A DNA stretch of 64,000 nt from Alternaria dauci (lineage: Eukaryota; Ascomycota; Dothideomycetes; Pleosporales; Pleosporaceae), in contig NC_091273.1 of the NCBI RefSeq assembly GCF_042100115.1, positions 1,612,001 through 1,676,000 of the forward strand, written 5' to 3'. Below are positions 20,239 through 32,400 of the stretch, piece by piece. The translations under genes and the position numbers were made by a program. The first letter of the stretch is position 1. Every line of letters begins with the position of its first letter. The notes beneath the pieces were generated by a model. The model saw only the letters and a list, made by a program, of their open reading frames with translations. It had not been told where the DNA came from and did not search any database.

Positions 20239-22468
20239 ATGGTGTCCCACAATGTCGCTGGGCATGGAAAACAACAAACCAAACAGAGAAACGAGATACC
20301 GATACCGCCTCAAACAAACGTCCTAGCAGCAGCCAGCTATGTCCGTCGTCTGTTCGAGAACAAGAAGTTCACTTATGCCATCATGGGCGAGCTTGCGATG
20401 CTTTGTCTGGGACATGAATGCGACATACGGGATGTGTTCATTGCGTACGACGATAAAGACTACAACCGTATCAAAAAGAAACTTGAGGCCGACCGACGGT
20501 ATAGTAGACTAGCCCTACCTAATGATGACTGGCTAACAGTGATAGTGTACGACTGCCTGAGGGCATGAATCCTTTGTTCCCCTCCAAGATGGTGGTACAG
20601 ACTGGGCCCAGCTTTCTCGATGCAGGATGTACAGGTCCAGCAACAATAGAAGTAACCCTGGTGCCCTCTGGTCAGTTGCACTCGGAGCTATTCTGGCCAA
20701 TGGCTAACGGTGTATAGGCTCCTATGAGACTCCATCAAACGGGGCCCTTGCAAAAAACGTCGTCTTACTGAGCCACAAGACTGACGGGGTGTTGAGAACA
20801 TTCTACGGGTTGAACATGCTATACCTCGTCAGGTCGCTACTTCACTTTTGCCAGATCCGCGGCTTGGCTTGGGAACCACAGAAACATATTCACTTTCTGT
20901 GTCAGCATTATGGCGATCAACTACAGTCAATTCGCAGTCTGTTAAACCCAGATTTCATCGAAAGGAACTTCCTACGATCGGGTTTCGTCGCCCAGCTTCC
21001 TTTCGAAGAACAGCGAAGATGTTATCGTACATTGACAGGTCGGGAACCTCCTTTAGCCACCACACTAGCCCCACCGACTGCGGAAGGAAACCACATTCGA
21101 TCGCGGTCCGCTTCTGAGCTACCAAGAGTTCAAGGAATTTCTCGCGCCTCATTACCAGATTTCTTGTGTCCACCAGAGTCTCGGAAGATGAAATCATCGC
21201 ACCCGCGTGCAGGTTACCCAGCCTCGACGCCCATGGAATCTACAGGGCCTTCCCCAAATACAGCGTCTCCTGCAAGGGACTCGCGGTCCAGATATCGTAT
21301 GTCCAGCGCCCCGAACAGCAGACGTACTAGTCCTACCGATCCTCAGTCTGGACACAATCCACAAATGCAGTTCTCAAACATGAAGCCTTCATCCGAGCCG
21401 GCTCCGTCACTTTCTCACCACGATCGTGCGGCTTCTTATTCGACACCAAGTCTCGCTCCACGGCAGCAAAGCCAGAATAGTCAGCCTGGAATCTCAAGAC
21501 CACATGCAGTGCAATCACCAGCAAAGAACACGCTCAGTGCTCGTTTGTCGCCTCTTGACACTGGGACTACGCGTCAGATTTCTGGCAACAGCCCTCCACA
21601 GGCCTCTGGAACATCCATAGCAGAGCACCCACAGATTAGACTCAAGGTAGTCAATACTGATGGCGAGACGATATCACGCACACGGTATGAGGCAGAGGTA
21701 AAAGAGGAACCGCATAAGCTGCATCTTGTGGGACCCGAAGGAGTCTACCAAGCACCACAAAACCACCACAACTCAACAACAACTGCCAATGTGACTACCA
21801 CAGTATCCCCGGATCCAACCCCTGTCTTTGAACTCGACGCGACTCCAATGCAAAATGATATCCTTGCAGAGCTCTCCGCAGACATCGATGCTGCGCTGCA
21901 AGTCAGCCACCATCCTTGCACTTCTCCAGAACCCGCATTACCACAGTCACACAACCCTCATAGACCGTCTACTCCTCGCACACAGTCCGCTCCCCCCAGC
22001 ACGCTTCCAGCAAGTTTGATGATCGGCAATGCGCCTCCGCAACCGCCATCTACACCACCACATAACACGCCTTGTGCCGATCCAACAACACAAACGAACG
22101 CATTGATATATTCAAAGCAATATTCGCCTCCTTCCTTCGCACAGGTGCCGAACAGCGTGCCTGCATCACCACCTCTTACACCAGCACCCTTGACGGTATA
22201 CAAGGCCTATCATCCTACGACCATGGCCGCTTCAGAGCAGGGATATCCAGCTTCACTACCTGATAGCGCTGGCAGTGAGTATGGTACTCGACCGACAAGT
22301 TTTCTGCAGGTGAAGGATGTCGATGGTATGGGTCACTATTTTGCTACCCATAACCGTAAAGCTTCACACCATGCTGAAGAAGTGACTCAGAACCTGGACT
22401 CGAGTGTGCTAGCAATGGAGTATCGAGCAGCGTTGCCGCAGTTTGACGAAGGGTATGGAGGAAGATGA
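20239..22468 (+). CDS. Nucleotidyltransferase-like N-terminal domain with long disordered tail
   Basis: A 711-residue protein in three exons: 20239-20498, 20546-20670 and 20718-22468, with two 47-nt introns (GTATAG..TAG and GTCAGT..TAG). The first 230 residues look folded. The segment FTYAIMGELAMLCLGHECDIRDVFIAYD has the layout of the GG-x-A..G-x(n)-D-h-D core of nucleotidyltransferase-fold proteins, but the glycine pair reads GE and the acidic pair is CDIRDV, so activity is doubtful. YGLNMLYLVRSLLHFCQIRG and a helical block follow. From about residue 250 to the end the sequence is Pro/Ser/Thr/Gln rich and probably disordered, with short ordered islands near the C-terminus. The role is unknown; the fold is inferred from pattern only. 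Confidence 0.7.
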
Positions 22469-22618
22469 GCATGGAGTTCCTTCGCATGCATGTACATATA
22501 AGGAACCGCCCATAAACGTTGTAATGACAGGTATTCATAATATTGAAAAGTGGTAACGCTCAGCGGAAGGACAGAGAGGGGTATGCACCAGAGCCAACAA
22601 GATTGACAAGCACAACAT

Positions 22619-24096
22619 TTACAGCGGCACATGCTCCATCATCTGCATGGCACCTTCTCTTCCAACCGTGATGATGACATCCCCCAGTGTCTTTGTCGAA
22701 AATCCTGCTTCTGAATACCTGAAGTAGTAATCCCATTTCCTCTTGAAGATCTCGGCACCCTCGTCGTCCATACCCTCCTTGCTCTTCTCTTTGATAAGTT
22801 GTGGCTTGATTCTGCCTTCCCAGTTGTCCAAGAACTCTTCCCGCCATAATCGCAGCGCTTTCGCGTAGTGGGGTCCGATGTTTTCTATGCTATCGACGAC
22901 AAGCGACCCACCTGATGCGGTCTGTATGCTAGCGACGAGCTCGGAGACGGCGGGAAGATGGCCTCCGGGGAAGATGTATCGGCGGATAAAGTCATCGGAT
23001 TTGGCGTAGGCTTCGTAGCGCGCATCAGGCATGGTTATGCATTGGAAGCATGCTATACCACCCTCCTTCTTGAGCAGCTTGTCGATGCACTTAAAGTATG
23101 TCACCAGATATTCTTTGCCCACGGCCTCCAACATCTCGATTGAGACGACCTTGTCAAAAGGCCCTGTTTCTGGGACTTCCAAACTTCGGTAATCGCACAG
23201 GAGTACTTGAATCTTGTCTGACATGCCCGCTTCTCGTATCCGCTCTTCTGCCAGCTCCTTTTGTTCAATCGAGAGGGTCAAGGATGTGACTCTGCAGCCT
23301 GTCCGTTGTACGGCGCGCATGGCAAAGCTTCCCCATCCGGTGCCAATCTCCAGAACGTGATCTGTGCCCTTGGTATGTGTGTTGTCGATGAAGCGATCAA
23401 GTTTTCGCATTTGCGCATCGTAGAGGCTTTCGCTCGCAGATTGTGGGTCTGATTTTGGCAGCCATATCGGGCACGAGTACGTCATGTCTTGGGAAAGGAA
23501 GGCAGCGAACATTTCGTTGGAGATGTCGTAATGTGCGGAAATGTTGAGGCGCGCGTTCTTGAGGTTGTTGCTGCCTCGTACCAGGCCGGCGAGACCAGAA
23601 GAGATGGCAGAGGTGAAGGTCGAGCCATTGGAAAGATAATTGCGGTTCAAGATAAAGAGCTACGAATGTAAGCTGAAAGCCCTTGAATGGTTACTCAAGG
23701 CGGAGGCTCACCTCGAAGAATTTGGTCAAGTCTGGTGTTGTGAACTCTCCCAACATGTAGCTCTCTGCAAAGCCCTAGAACCAATTAGCTGTTGAGCTTC
23801 CCAATCGTATTGGGTGTATCGGAGCGCACCATGTCTGCGAAAAGCGCCAATCGCACCCAGAACTTCTCGTCAAGCACGTCTAGGAATGCAATTGGAAGGC
23901 CCTCTTTGTCAGAACCAAACACAGCGGTCGCCTTGCTCGAACCACCTTCAAAGAGCACTAGCTTGCCATGCTTCAAATTCTGAAATTGAGAAAGAGTGCC
24001 ATTTTTGCATAGAGTAACCAGTGGCCCCCAAGCTTGCGTTGTAACCGGACTGAGCAATGAAGAGACCGCTCCTGTCACAGAGCTATAAATCGCCAT
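22619..24096 (-). CDS. Cyclopropane-fatty-acyl-phospholipid synthase family methyltransferase
   Basis: A 456-residue SAM-dependent enzyme that adds a methylene carbon across double bonds of phospholipid acyl chains. Three exons are placed at 24096-23830, 23774-23712 (only 21 codons, beginning GFAESYMLGEF) and 23659-22619, with introns of 55 and 52 nt, both phase 0. Key marks are the N-terminal small domain (GSDKEGLPIAFLDVLDEKFW), AHYDISNEMFAAFLSQDMTYS, the SAM-binding LEIGTGWGSFAMRA around residues 213-226, and the late RLWREEFLDNWE block. Family members in fungi are usually of this length. The tiny middle exon is supported by conserved residues and good junctions. The donor of intron 1, GTGCGC, is less usual. 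Confidence 0.88.
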
Positions 24097-25423
24097 GATC
24101 CTGAAGTGTGCGTTTTGAAGTTGAGGCTATTCGGCTGGCGCAAACCCAAAATAATCAATTGGCAGACGTTTGAGCTCTACGCTACAAGATTGTCCAATTC
24201 CTGGGCAAAAGGTGCGCGGTTTCGATGCAAGTAACAATATGAATCTGCCGGTACGTCTCAATCTGCTTGAGCTTCTTTGTACGGTAGGTAGCTGTACGGT
24301 GTGCGGGCGGTCGGGAGGAGAATTAGCGCGTCAATCGCTCAAAAGCAATGCGACAGTGGTATCGTGAACGCGTCGGAGGAAGAGCTGGGTAAGAAATCGG
24401 ACAACGGTAGCTAGCCGGTCGACACATGGCACCAGAGTCTATTTCACAAGTCCAGGCAGCTGGCCGCCATATCGCCGGAACGGCCGAGAGCCGACACGGT
24501 GCATCTGATTGCGCCGTTTCGAAGCTATGCGTGTTGCAATCTGTCTGAGGTGCAGTTTTGGGCGTGGAAACCTAGCCAATTCGAGTGATCTATGACGCCG
24601 TCGATCCGCCTAAACATCGTCAACGGCGCAGGATTAGTATGTTTCCTACACCGACGGAGGTTGAGGCGGTGCAAAGGCATGTAAGAAGTTCGGACATGCG
24701 TATTTGTTTCCTTCTCTAGCCTCTAGTGTGTGTTTCCATGCGATGCTTGGACAGGACGTTTGCAGGTAACGATGAGCCGCATTCCAGGGTCCACAAGATC
24801 ATTGGGCGGCATGCTTGGGAGGGGCATGTTATGCAGGGGCACAACTTGATGCGCATCTCAGCCTTGCAGTCGCGTGTCTATGCTGAGTCCAGAAGTCCAG
24901 CGACAAGAGCTCGTATGTGTTCTCAGGCCTTCCATGTGGCATGAAGAGGCACTGCGGGCGTAAGCATGGTGGACAGCATCTCTGCGATCGGCGATTGCTG
25001 TAGCGGCGGCCGCGGCCTCCGGACAGTGCCAGAAAGAACGGTCTGGAAGGCGTGAACTCTGCGACTCGTGAAACTCGCTACAGGCGTAGTATGCGAAAAA
25101 TGTACGATGATAATGGGCAAAATTGAGTAGAGGAGGCACGACGGACATGGACTTGGTTATAGGCAAGCCAAGGCCATGTGCTTGCTCATGCTTCCGTCGT
25201 CATCTTGACCTCGTCAACACCCGATTGGGAAAGCGGCCGTGCATCCCGCGGAGACGCTACGGCGCGTCGACGCGTCGACGCGTACTCTGTCAATCGCGTC
25301 CACCTGGTTGCACATTCACACCGTCCCAGATAATCCAACCAAGCATCAGCCCGGGACTCACTTTTCTACTTTGTGTATCAATCGACCACACCACTTGCTT
25401 GCCATATCCATCATCTTACCATC
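24097..25423. promoter_or_regulatory. Divergent region between CFA synthase and RNase H2 subunit C
   Basis: 1.3 kb separating two divergent genes. The part next to the RNase H2 gene holds paired MCB-type boxes (25270-25283). Open frames on either strand are short and lack family features; I see no gene. Confidence 0.5.
25270..25283. promoter_or_regulatory. Paired MCB (ACGCGT) boxes
   Basis: Two ACGCGT hexamers (25270-25275 and 25278-25283) separated by CG, within a GCGTCGAC repeat, 141-154 bp upstream of the RNase H2 subunit gene. MCB boxes bind MBF and drive G1/S expression of DNA-replication genes in yeasts, which suits the downstream product. Confidence 0.5.
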
Positions 25424-25980
25424 ATGCTGTCGATTCAGCCCTCCAACCCTCAAAAATGTACACCAAACCTGCTCCCCGCGCGGGTACACCACAACGGCCC
25501 CATAAACGACGCAGAACGATACTGGAGGCCTGAGACCGATGAAAAAGGTCATTCATCGTCATGCACCAGCACGGACATGAGTTCTGACATATTCCAGGCA
25601 AGCGACACTCATACTTCCGCGGTCGACACCTACACGGCACCACAATTCCTCTTCCTAACAACTACACCGGCGCCATCTTACATGTCACCGACCGGCAATT
25701 GCCCCAAAGCCAAGCCCAGCCACAACAATCGCCTGCAGACGACGACGACGACGACGACGAAAACGCCGAGGCGGGGGAGAGCATGCCTGTCGAAGTCAAG
25801 ATTGTGGAGCAGGTAGGAGAGTTTGATCAAGTCATTGTCTGGGGACATGGAGGCGAGGTGGATGGGAGTGGAGATGCATTCATCAGGGGCATAAATGAAT
25901 GGGTTGGGTTTGCAGAGAGCATGCATATCGATGAAGAGGAAGAAGACAAAGATATAAGTCCAGGGAGTAAGACCGCCTAA
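25424..25980 (+). CDS. rnh203: Ribonuclease H2 subunit C (Rnh203-like)
   Basis: A 168-residue accessory subunit of the nuclear RNase H2 complex, which removes ribonucleotides and RNA-DNA hybrids from the genome. The gene changes frame between exons 25424-25547 and 25598-25980, joined over a 50-nt intron (GTCATT..CAG, phase 1), so neither frame alone shows the full protein. Family motifs are NLLPARVHHNGPI and RYWRP in exon 1, then SYFRGRHLHGTTIPLP with GYxGxI-like NYTGAILHV, and VIVWGHGGEVDGSGDAFIRG near the end. A run of seven Asp, coded by a GAC repeat, separates the two halves. The donor GTCATT is not a consensus one, but the join restores a family-typical KGKRHSYFRGR segment. Confidence 0.88.
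25738..25758 (+). repeat. Trinucleotide repeat (GAC)7
   Basis: Seven perfect GAC units inside the RNase H2 subunit C coding sequence, giving a heptad of aspartates in a linker. Such runs vary in length between strains. Confidence 0.9.
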
Positions 25981-27394
25981 GATAAAGCATCGGAAATTCA
26001 CTGCATCTCGATCCGGGGCGGTGGAATGGATGGACGGTCCCGATTGAAGATGCCTGAGGTGTTACAGTCCAGATGGATCGTGCCCAGGCTTTTGGCCACA
26101 TGCCAATGCTTGATCTCAAACGGCCATTAGGCGTTGACACATCTTTGCGATTCTCGGTAGCCACAACGGCGCCATACATTGCCTCGAGCCTGATGCTAGC
26201 CCGCATGTGGATCGCCGCTGGATTGCTCTCGTACATTGTCAACAGCTGTGAGAGCTACACAGATTTCCAGGTATTGGTGTCTGTTGAGAAGAAGGGTGTG
26301 ATGAGTGCAGCAGTGTGTTTGCTCGTACAAAAGGGGAATAGTTGTGTGGGTCGTAAGGCATAGGTTAGAGAGCAGCACGCGGCTGTGCTAGGAGAGTAAA
26401 GATACCGTGAGATGGGATAATACGCTGTCTAGACGACAACATATCGGTACATGCAGGACGGTAGCGAGGTTGAGAATGCTGACGAACAAGTCTGATGCCC
26501 TGTTTTGATCTGACATGACTCAATCTCATCTACGTGCCGGGGCGGTTCCCGACTGTCCATGAGTAGCGTTACAGTAGGGGTCGTGTTGTCGCATATTTCT
26601 TGTCTTGAAATCTCATGTGCAGCTTCCCAGCTTTTGACCTATTGCTACCTCGACGCAATGAAGTCATCTCAGATCCCTCCCTACAGCAAAAGCTTATCAG
26701 TTTATCAATCCCAATTCACATGCACCCAAGACCAGCGTATCGATTGTTCTTAGCGTTTTCGTCTGTTCAGGGTTGCTCTCGGTTGGGGCCAATGCACCCC
26801 ACTCGCACAGCTTTTTACCGCGCGGCGAACTCACATCTGGGTTCAAAACATCCCACGTGCTCGCCGCGCCGTTGCGCAAACTCAACATTGGGTCTGGAAA
26901 ACGCGCAGGAATAACAGTGGACCAGGCGCAGGCCGGTAGATCATCATTCGTACCTGGTGGACGGGAACGGGTGATTCCTTTATTCCTTCCTTCCTTCCTT
27001 CCGTGTACTGGGGATGGGGATGAGGCAAGTGGAGCAGAGCCGCATGCAGTCCTCATCCTCAGACGTCACAGTAACTCTGACAAGGTAGAGGACAATCACC
27101 GAGACGGATGCGATTTTGAGAAGGACAGGGTATTTCTAGATATCTTCATAATCTAATGCAGAAGCCAAAATCCCAGTAAATGCAACAACAGCTGCCGTAA
27201 TTCCATCATCGGGTGAGCGGATGAGCAGATAAGCAAACATTATATCCAATCTCTTACAAGCAAACATGCTTCCAGTCTTCACAGCTTCGAGCTCTCCTCA
27301 CCTTTCATGCCACTGTCTGCAAAATCCACAAAGCTCTCTTCACCATTGAAATGCCTGCCATCATCATTCGTTAGCCACTAGCCGTGACAAAAGG
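25981..27394. other. Convergent intergenic region, no gene seen
   Basis: 1.4 kb between the 3' ends of the RNase H2 subunit gene (+) and the tau55-like gene (-). It contains a TTCC tetranucleotide repeat. Open frames of about 120 codons occur on both strands around 26700-27150, but they overlap each other and resemble nothing known. Confidence 0.5.
26983..27002. repeat. Tetranucleotide repeat (TTCC)5
   Basis: Five perfect TTCC units in non-coding sequence. It is a microsatellite, with no further role proposed. Confidence 0.9.
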
Positions 27395-28637
27395 TTATGG
27401 TATTGCTGGGAACTGCTCGTCTGTAGGAGAGGGTGGTAAAGAAATCTCGAGTAGAGTCGATGCGACACCCCAACCATAAGTCGTCGCTTCAGACTTTGGC
27501 CAGTCTTTCCGGTGGTACGGGAAAAACCTGCATGTTATGAGGAGGCAGCACGACATCGACATGAAAAGTAAAAAACTACACTTACCAGCCTCTCTCGGCT
27601 CCGCCTGAAAGGTAAGACGTCTCGGAGTTCATCTCGCATTCCCAGTTTCCAGCAACGCCTTTCTTGGGATCGACTGATTTTCTTACGTACTTGGACAGCC
27701 CTGCTGTGAAGCACTGAAAGTCGTCTTCATCGGGATTCTGCGGCATCTTGCCAGTGAGGACTCGGCCGGCTGCTATCATAGTCGCGGCGTGGGTGCATAG
27801 CAAGACAGTCTTGGGCTGTTCGGGGTCGTTGTCCAGTGTGGTGACGATGTGATCCAGTGCCTTCCTAACACGTTCGTGTAGCTCCACAATCAACTCGCCG
27901 TTGGATTCTGGCATGTGTACAGACGCATACTCGTCGTCTAGATTCTGAAAATGAGGAGTCAGGAGTTCGAGATGCGGTGGAGTAGGATGTTCAAAGTGCG
28001 CGCGTCCAAAAAACTCGCTATCACCACGCATCAGCATACTGCATACGTAGGCATTGTTCGTCCATCCACCTACCCAATGCCACGATCGATCCTGATCTTT
28101 CCCTTTGCCTTATTCTCTGCAAACAGCTTATTGCTGAACGGCTTAAGAGTCTGCAAACACCGGTAGAAAGGGCTCGAGTAGATTCTCTCAACTGGGGGTT
28201 CAATCTTACTGAGAAACTCAGCCAACTCCTTACTCTGGTCCACACCTTTGGACGTCAGAGGGGGATCAGTGGGTATCCCGGTCGGAGTCTTTGCCATAGA
28301 TGCGGTGTAGATACCCGTTTGGGGGTCGACGGACCAGTTGGCGCGAAACTAGATCATACGCGGGAAACGTTAGAACGGATGCCATCTTAGGGAATAAGGG
28401 ATCTGCATGTGGAGAGTGTAAGGGGTAGCGTTTCATGTGATACATGCGGAGGTGGATGCAAGCGAGATGTGTATGGAGGTAATGCGAGGACGGAGATGGA
28501 TGTCAGGGTAGGTAGCTTCCCGATGCGGAGGACTTTCCTCGACTATCGTATGGAAGCATCGGAGGGCATGAAGCGCGGCGACGGAGGTCGAGCTTTTTAC
28601 GTACCGCGTGCCGCACGATGTAGATGACTTCAATCAT
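27395..28637 (-). CDS. TFIIIC tau55-like / histidine-phosphatase-fold protein
   Basis: A 290-residue protein of the phosphoglycerate-mutase-like fold, closest in pattern to fungal tau55, the TFIIIC subunit that carries such a domain. Four exons are proposed: 28637-28605 (11 codons), 28348-28074, 28017-27586 and 27527-27395. Introns are 256, 56 and 58 nt, the first being long for this genome. Exon 1 gives MIEVIYIVRHA and exon 2 continues FRANWSVDP; the usual RHG reads RHA, with the first catalytic His kept. YSSPFYRCLQT, IDRGIGEFFGRA and LLCTHAATMIAAGR (second His) follow. The last exon (GWFFPYHRKDWPKSEATTYG) is needed because the third exon ends in a perfect GTAAGT donor. It could equally be a free phosphatase. 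Confidence 0.82.
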
Positions 28638-31497
28638 GGTTCCGCCGTCTTACTCCTCCGAGAGAGTTTCTGAGAAGCAAAAGTTTATTCTGTGTGCAGT
28701 GGTTGCTGTTGAGAGTACGAGGTGGTCCAGAAACGGAGGGTGTAGGTGTTCACAAGTTACCTCGGCAACTTTGCCGTACCTTTTCGGCTGGCTTTTCGAG
28801 GCTTCAACTTCGGTTGCACAGAAGTCGGCAAGCGAGAGCGTTACCAATCAGACTCGCGAGATTTTTGTCACCGTGGTTGTAGTTCTCGGGGTATTAGTTA
28901 AGGCCGCAATGAAGATTTTTATAGCACTGCAGCTTCCATGCACTAAAGCTTAGCTGCCCGTTCGTACATGTCTGGATATTCACCTACGAGCACGTGCCGC
29001 ATCTTTGCGCCAATTCAGCGATACCCGTCACCGATGTTTACCGCGTCCGACTGTCAGCCACTCACAGTGTAATGCCTCCATCATCGGTGAGCTCCCACGC
29101 TCAGGCCGTCCCTGTGCAGCCTCTGGCATGGACAGGCGCTAATGCGAACTTTACATGCACACACATGCAGGACTTGATACTCCTGCAGTTGTAGCCCAGG
29201 AACGAGCCATCCTTCAAACAATGCGCAGCGTCATACTGTCGCTTACAGTATGCGCAAGTGCAGCGGGATGTTTGATGACAGCGGCATAGAAGCGATGGGT
29301 GAGACACGAACTAAACTCCTTTCCAGGGGACTATATTAGCTGGACGCGGGGTCAGAGATAACAGGTCGGCTTGACGGGCGAACATGTGTGGACTGTGGTG
29401 GGACATGAGACTATGCAGAGCAGTCAGCATATGAAATCCAGAAGATCTTCACACGTGTGGTTCTAGGGTATGCCCATCGCACAGTCCTCACCAAGAAGGA
29501 TGCAGTTAGCCGTGACAGTCATCAAGGGTTGGAAACGAAGGCACACGACTCAGGCTTGCTTGGACACCAAAGCACCTGCCATGTTGAATTGCATTCGAAA
29601 CATGGGAATCCTAACCCTACCTAGTCATGAGCTGCAGGCCATCGATGATCATCGCATGGTTACGACGACGTTATTACCGCAGTGCCATCCGAGGTCCGCT
29701 TCCATCATGATCGCAGTGTGGCGGGTATAACTCTCGGAACAAATACGTTGATGGAGAGGGTAGGTATGGTCGGCGTCAAGTTGGACTACTGGAGGAAGCT
29801 AGGGGTTATTCTGTCTCCATCAGCTTGGATTGCAGGGTTCATTTGGTGAGAACAGGTCCGTGCGGTAAACTGTTGCCCTTCTACCAGAAGGAGTAGAACT
29901 CCGGGCAGTCCCGACATACCGCTTTCCGGGCCCGGAGCGGAAGAGTTGAAATTTACGTGTATTGAATGTTCACGCGCACTTTGAGAAGCACGCATGTGAT
30001 TAGCCAGGTACATCCGCGGCAATCGAGTACCTAGGCAGTGCGACGCGTATGTGGGACTGTCGCAGTATATATGACATCTGCAGCCAACGAGCGATGCAGC
30101 ACTGTATTTGGCATTAACCGCCAGTGCAGCTAAGGTTCGAAGTGTGTTCCAGAGGCTTGGGACAAACGTGAAAAAGTAATCATGGCGATGCTGCCCAAGA
30201 GCCCTATGGCCTTGAGCCCTAGCGTACAGATGACACGGCACTGGTGGTGCGAAAAAGACTGCGTCGTAGTGGGAGACCAGACCAGATCGAGAACGACTAG
30301 ACCAGACACCTTCCAAAGCCTTACAATTGCGTACAGTAGTTAGTTGGTACGTGCATGGCACATGCTCTTACCTCTCTTTGGCGTGCAGCAGGGGGAGGGA
30401 TTCTGCATGTAATCTCCTGAAAAGGATTGAAAACTGCCGGGGGCTGATGCAACGCAGCATCTCCCCTGACCGGGCGGCCCCGAAGGATGAAGTTTCAGCA
30501 AATGCGACTTTTGGAGCCGAAAGCTTTCTGCGCGGCCAATCAGTATTGACCTGACGCGAAATACATGAAAGGTTTAGGCGCTTAGCCCTGCATGTAGACG
30601 AAAGTAGAGCACTTCTAGAACCTCGTGCTGATTGTTCCATAGCCATGGAGATGATTGATATACGAAGCCGATGCGTTGTTTGCCAGTCCTTGACCATCAC
30701 TCTCGCGTGTCACTACTGATTGGGCGACGGTCGCTCACGTGTACGATTGATTGGCTACCACTTACTTGCGCGTACGTCCTATTGGTTGTGGACGCATGAC
30801 AATATGTAACCAAGTTGAATGGGTGGCTGGCGTTCAGGCAGATGATCGACGCAACACATGGAGGTGGGGGGTATCACCCAGTCTTTTTTTTTTAGGTTTC
30901 TGTGGAATCGCTGCGGCCAATTGTCCCACATCTGATAGCCACGAGGATGTAGCACATTCGAATCCAGAACCAAGGCGAGGTGGTTGCTTCGAAGCGTCGC
31001 AAAAGCAATTTGCATGCACCGATTCCGGAGAGTTGGACGTGGGATGATGCAGGCAATCCAAGCCATGCCCTACAGTGTTCGCCGATAACCCTAGTAAATC
31101 CCATGTTATCAAGCCCGGTGATATAGTCCTAGTCCATGATCAGGGCCTGCCTGTGCTTGACGATATTGAACGATATGACAACAGAATGATGTTAGTTGCT
31201 AACTGATGTGTGTGCAGAACCAGAAAGAAGCAAATACCAGTAAGTGTGTGAATTACATGTGTGAAGATAGGGATCTGACTGGTGTGCCACACAAACTCAC
31301 GCCACCGTGGTGGCCATGTCGTGATTAACTAGTGGCTCAGAGTGTTAGAAAAGAGCATAGTCGATGGAGATTGAGGGCAGCTGAATGGGCGATGTGGAGG
31401 AATTTCAAAACTTAGTGTACAACTGATTAAACGTGGATAGGCATACAGGGATACAAAGGTCAGGGTATCGAAACGCAAAACATTGAAAACCTCTCCA
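28638..31497. other. Gene-poor stretch of 2.9 kb
   Basis: Between the divergent tau55-like start and the 3' end of the FAR-17a-like gene no gene could be supported. The longest open frame (29786-30361, minus, 191 codons) has no family features and no splice-consistent partner. No tRNA-like fold or transposon gene was recognised. A T11 tract stands near 30883-30893 and ATTGG (inverted CCAAT) motifs cluster near 30718-30790. Confidence 0.5.
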
Positions 31498-32400
31498 CTA
31501 TTTTGGAATGGCACTGTGTAAGGGATACTCGTCAGCGACAGCCCCTGTGTGAAGTGTTGAGGTCTTCCCGGTCATCCTAAGCTTCTTCTCCGTGACCCAA
31601 ACTCGCAGTGCGATGAGATACCTCACTATGAGAAAGACGATAATCGCAGCGACTAGAATACCCACAATGTAAGCTCCAACTATACCAGACGAGTTCTTCT
31701 GAAGATCAAGGAAAGGATACACATAAAAACCCTGAGTGGCATGTGTGACGTAGGCCAAGGCAAGATAGAGGGCCAAGAGGATGATGATTGGAATCAGATC
31801 CAGCCATGGAAGTCGCTCCGTTCGAGGGAACACTATCTCGAACAGGGCATACGCTGAATTGAGGGCATGCTGTGAAGTGTTTGACCAGATGTCGAATGTG
31901 GTAGGGAATCGTCCAGCAAGAAGCGTCCAGTAAACAACTGTCATGAATCAGCTTTCATGTGCTCATGATATGGCCAAGTTCTTGTGCACGTCGATAGCAA
32001 AGCCGGTTATCTAAGTTGACTTACTGGTTACTATCCACGGATACACTACAATAGTAGAATAAAACATGCTGTGCGCCACCTGTAGCGCTTTGGGCCACCG
32101 GGCCAGGAATGGAGTCCCAGTAAACCAGTAGCTGCCGGTATGCACGGCGGCAAAGGCATAATAGAAGGCCAGACCCCAATACGTCAGCACCGTAAAGAAG
32201 GAGAAGGAACGCTGCGATGCCTCGGACTCGCCATGGGCACCGTGCCAGCCGAAGATGAAAAAGAGCGTGGTGAAGGCGTATAGGGCCAATAGCGCGCGGA
32301 CGGCGAAGAGGGCGCCCGGTGGGAGAATCCACGAGGTTACAAACCGCGTGGGATTGAAAATGCCGGCGTAGGGTTCTGTTATTCGTTGGCCAATCCCCAT
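31498..32400 (-). CDS. FAR-17a/AIG1-like multi-pass membrane protein
   Basis: A 271-residue membrane protein with about six hydrophobic segments, similar in layout to fungal FAR-17a/AIG1-like proteins, a family that includes fatty-acid-ester hydrolases in animals. Exons are 32400-32025 and 31937-31498 with an 87-nt intron (GTAAGT..CAG, phase 1) that joins YPWIVT to IVYWTLL. Helices are seen around ALFAVRALLALYAFTTLFF, FFTVLTYWGLAFYYAFAAVH, WLDLIPIIILLALYLALAYV and AYIVGILVAAIIVFLIVRYL. A short, positively charged C-terminal tail follows. The start at 32400 gives a usual N-terminus with the NPTRFVTSWILPP motif. The enzymatic role is unproven for fungal members. Confidence 0.75.

Noticed and set aside
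26697..27156. Overlapping frames of about 120 codons on both strands
   Set aside because: They overlap each other, include the TTCC microsatellite and resemble no family.
29786..30361. A 191-codon minus-strand frame in the gene-poor stretch
   Set aside because: Composition is not protein-like, there are no motifs, and no splice-compatible exons extend it.
30950..30985. A TTCGAATCC string resembling a tRNA B box
   Set aside because: No matching A box, acceptor stem or anticodon arm could be folded around it.
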